Shown here one piece after another: positions 5,839 to 6,435 of a DNA stretch of 6,435 nt. This stretch comes from Candidatus Gallimonas caecicola. Lineage in GTDB: Bacteria; Bacillota; Clostridia; Christensenellales; Borkfalkiaceae. Below the pieces are notes generated by a model. The model did no database searches, was not told the DNA's origin, and was given only the letters and a program-made list of their open reading frames with translations. The first letter of the stretch is position 1. The number at the start of each line of letters is the position of its first letter. The stretch is taken from positions 1 through 6,435 of the forward strand of contig CAJFNH010000076.1 in NCBI GenBank assembly GCA_904394195.1, read 5' to 3'. A program made the translations under genes and the position numbers.

Positions 5839-5867
5839 ATTGTATCATACGCCCGTGATCCCGTCAA
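5839..5867 (-). promoter_or_regulatory. Sigma-A promoter for the AT-rich membrane-protein gene
   Basis: On the minus strand, TTGACG (5862-5867) and TACAAT (5839-5844) are separated by exactly 17 bp, each one mismatch from consensus. The predicted start near 5832 leaves a leader of about 40 nt before the MSKK start at 5791 and about 64 nt before the 5768 start. This favours the former as the original start codon. Confidence 0.75.
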
Positions 5868-5923
5868 GCAGAGTGTTCAATTTCACACGCAAAACAAACC
5901 AACTGCGGCACGCCCTCGCGTCC

Positions 5924-6124
5924 CCGCAGGAATTTCTTTTATTCCCTTTTGCCGCAAAAGTTTTTCGCCCCTTCCAAGGAAAACGCCTTACAACCGTTAC
6001 CTCCCTGCGAAAGCTTTTTTGCCCCTCTCCCGCAGAAAACTCTTTTGTCTCTTCTCCCTTTCTGCGGAAAGTTCTTTTTTTGTCCCCTCGCCACAGCAAA
6101 ATATTTTCTTTCGTCCCCCCTTCC
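5924..6124. repeat. Degenerate tandem repeat, ~30-bp pyrimidine-rich unit
   Basis: Four consecutive units start at about 6004, 6031, 6061 and 6093 (28-32 bp each). Two looser ones start at about 5924 and 5951. Each begins with a CTGCG/CCGCA-like start, then an A-run, then a T-rich stretch, then a C-run ending in TCC or TCGCC. Plus-strand pattern: CNGCRRAAA, then TTCTTTTGTC, then CCCTNNCC. The frames open across it on both strands give only low-complexity peptides, so I do not regard the region as coding. Confidence 0.55.
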
Positions 6125-6262
6125 CGAGGGGAAGGGGGGATATAGGGGGATGGGCCGGTAAATGCAAACAGGATATCTTCGTCTCTTCGACGCTGTCTCG
6201 GACAGCATGCGATCCCCCCTGTCCCTTCGGACATCCCCCCTTAACACTTGTTTTAAGGGGGG
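6115..6262. repeat. Cluster of C6/G6-armed hairpins, possible dispersed intergenic element
   Basis: A perfect 11-bp hairpin (6115-6125 with 6129-6139, loop GAG) starts with six C and ends with six G. A perfect 10-bp hairpin (6235-6244 with 6253-6262, loop CACTTGTT) has the same C6/G6 arms plus TTAA. Between them are two smaller hairpins: GCTGTC/GACAGC (6192-6206) and TGTCC/GGACA (6220-6233). The matching outer arms give the element an ordered, mirror-like layout. The second large hairpin could terminate transcription only weakly, since no T-run follows on either strand. Confidence 0.55.
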
Positions 6263-6290
6263 CGGAAGCTGCCCCGCAGCCCAAAGTGTT

Positions 6291-6328
6291 ACAAAAGAAA
6301 AGAACGTCTGCAGAATATGCAGACGTTC
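6291..6328 (-). terminator. Rho-independent terminator of the rRNA operon
   Basis: An 11-bp perfect stem GAACGTCTGCA/TGCAGACGTTC (6302-6312 with 6318-6328, loop of five) is followed on the minus strand by TTTTCTTTTG. It begins about 8 nt after the 3' end of the 5S gene, so 5S is the last gene of its transcript. Confidence 0.92.
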
Positions 6329-6335
6329 CGTGTCT

Positions 6336-6435
6336 GGAAAGGCGGCAACAACCTATCCTTCCGGGCCGTTAGGCCAAGTACTTTGGGCGAAAGAGAGCTT
6401 AACTTCTGTGTTCGGGATGGGAACAGGTGGATCCT
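6336..6435 (-). rRNA. rrf: 5S ribosomal RNA, 5' end outside the window
   Basis: The minus strand carries the universal 5S core: GATCCACCTGTTCCCATCCC, then GAACACAGAAGTTAAGC (loop B/C region). This is followed by the loop E and helix IV/V region (AGTACTTGG, GGCCTAACGGCC) and the 3' strand GTTGTTGCCGCCTTTCC. About 100 of the usual 115-120 nt are present; the 5' helix I strand lies beyond the right edge. The 3' end near 6336 is set by the GCCGCCTTTCC arm, which would pair with the missing 5' end. The adjoining terminator indicates the end of an rRNA operon transcribed leftward. Confidence 0.95.

Noticed and set aside
5924..6124. CRISPR array
   Set aside because: Units are contiguous and degenerate with no conserved repeat separated by unique spacers, and no cas genes are present.
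5845..6247. Minus-strand frames with Lys/Arg/Gly repeats (GDKKRTFRRKGEE-like)
   Set aside because: These are translations of the repeat and hairpin DNA; low complexity, no ribosome site, and several frames are equally open.

Overview
The window looks like a chromosomal stretch from a moderately GC-rich Gram-positive anaerobe, most likely a gut-type member of the Clostridia. The basis is the strong GGAGG ribosome sites, consensus sigma-A promoters, hairpin-plus-T-run terminators, an XRE regulator with membrane helices and a zinc ribbon, and the style of the GNAT and MarR genes. This placement is inference; no 16S is present. A 5S rRNA gene lies on the minus strand at the right edge, so an rRNA operon ends here.

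Left part (1-1623): the C-terminal end of a MarR-type regulator (+) runs into a bidirectional terminator shared with a minus-strand pair, a 52-residue small ORF followed by a GNAT acetyltransferase. That pair is driven by a near-perfect promoter at 936-965. Next on the minus strand is an XRE regulator with two transmembrane helices and a C-terminal zinc ribbon.

Centre (1720-4057): diverging from the XRE gene is a two-gene plus-strand operon with an extended -10 promoter. It encodes a TIR domain fused to a class I SAM methyltransferase (449 aa), then a RimK-like ATP-grasp ligase (293 aa) that starts inside the previous stop (ATGA overlap). A strong terminator closes it. This operon is the most interesting item in the window. 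A TIR domain with a Glu at the position of the catalytic residue, joined to a methyltransferase and translationally coupled to an amide-bond-forming ligase, matches no characterised system that I can name.

Right part (4057-5867): a convergent minus-strand pair with another 4-nt overlap encodes an unrecognised 152-aa protein and a small HAD-fold phosphatase-like protein. Upstream of them lies a visibly AT-rich gene for a membrane protein with a PH-like domain. Its 5' end looks damaged: a plausible start and first membrane helix lie in a different frame, after an in-frame TGA. It has its own consensus promoter.

Far right (5870-6435): no convincing gene. The region holds a run of degenerate ~30-bp pyrimidine-rich repeats, a cluster of C6/G6-armed hairpins, the rRNA operon terminator and the 5S rRNA gene.
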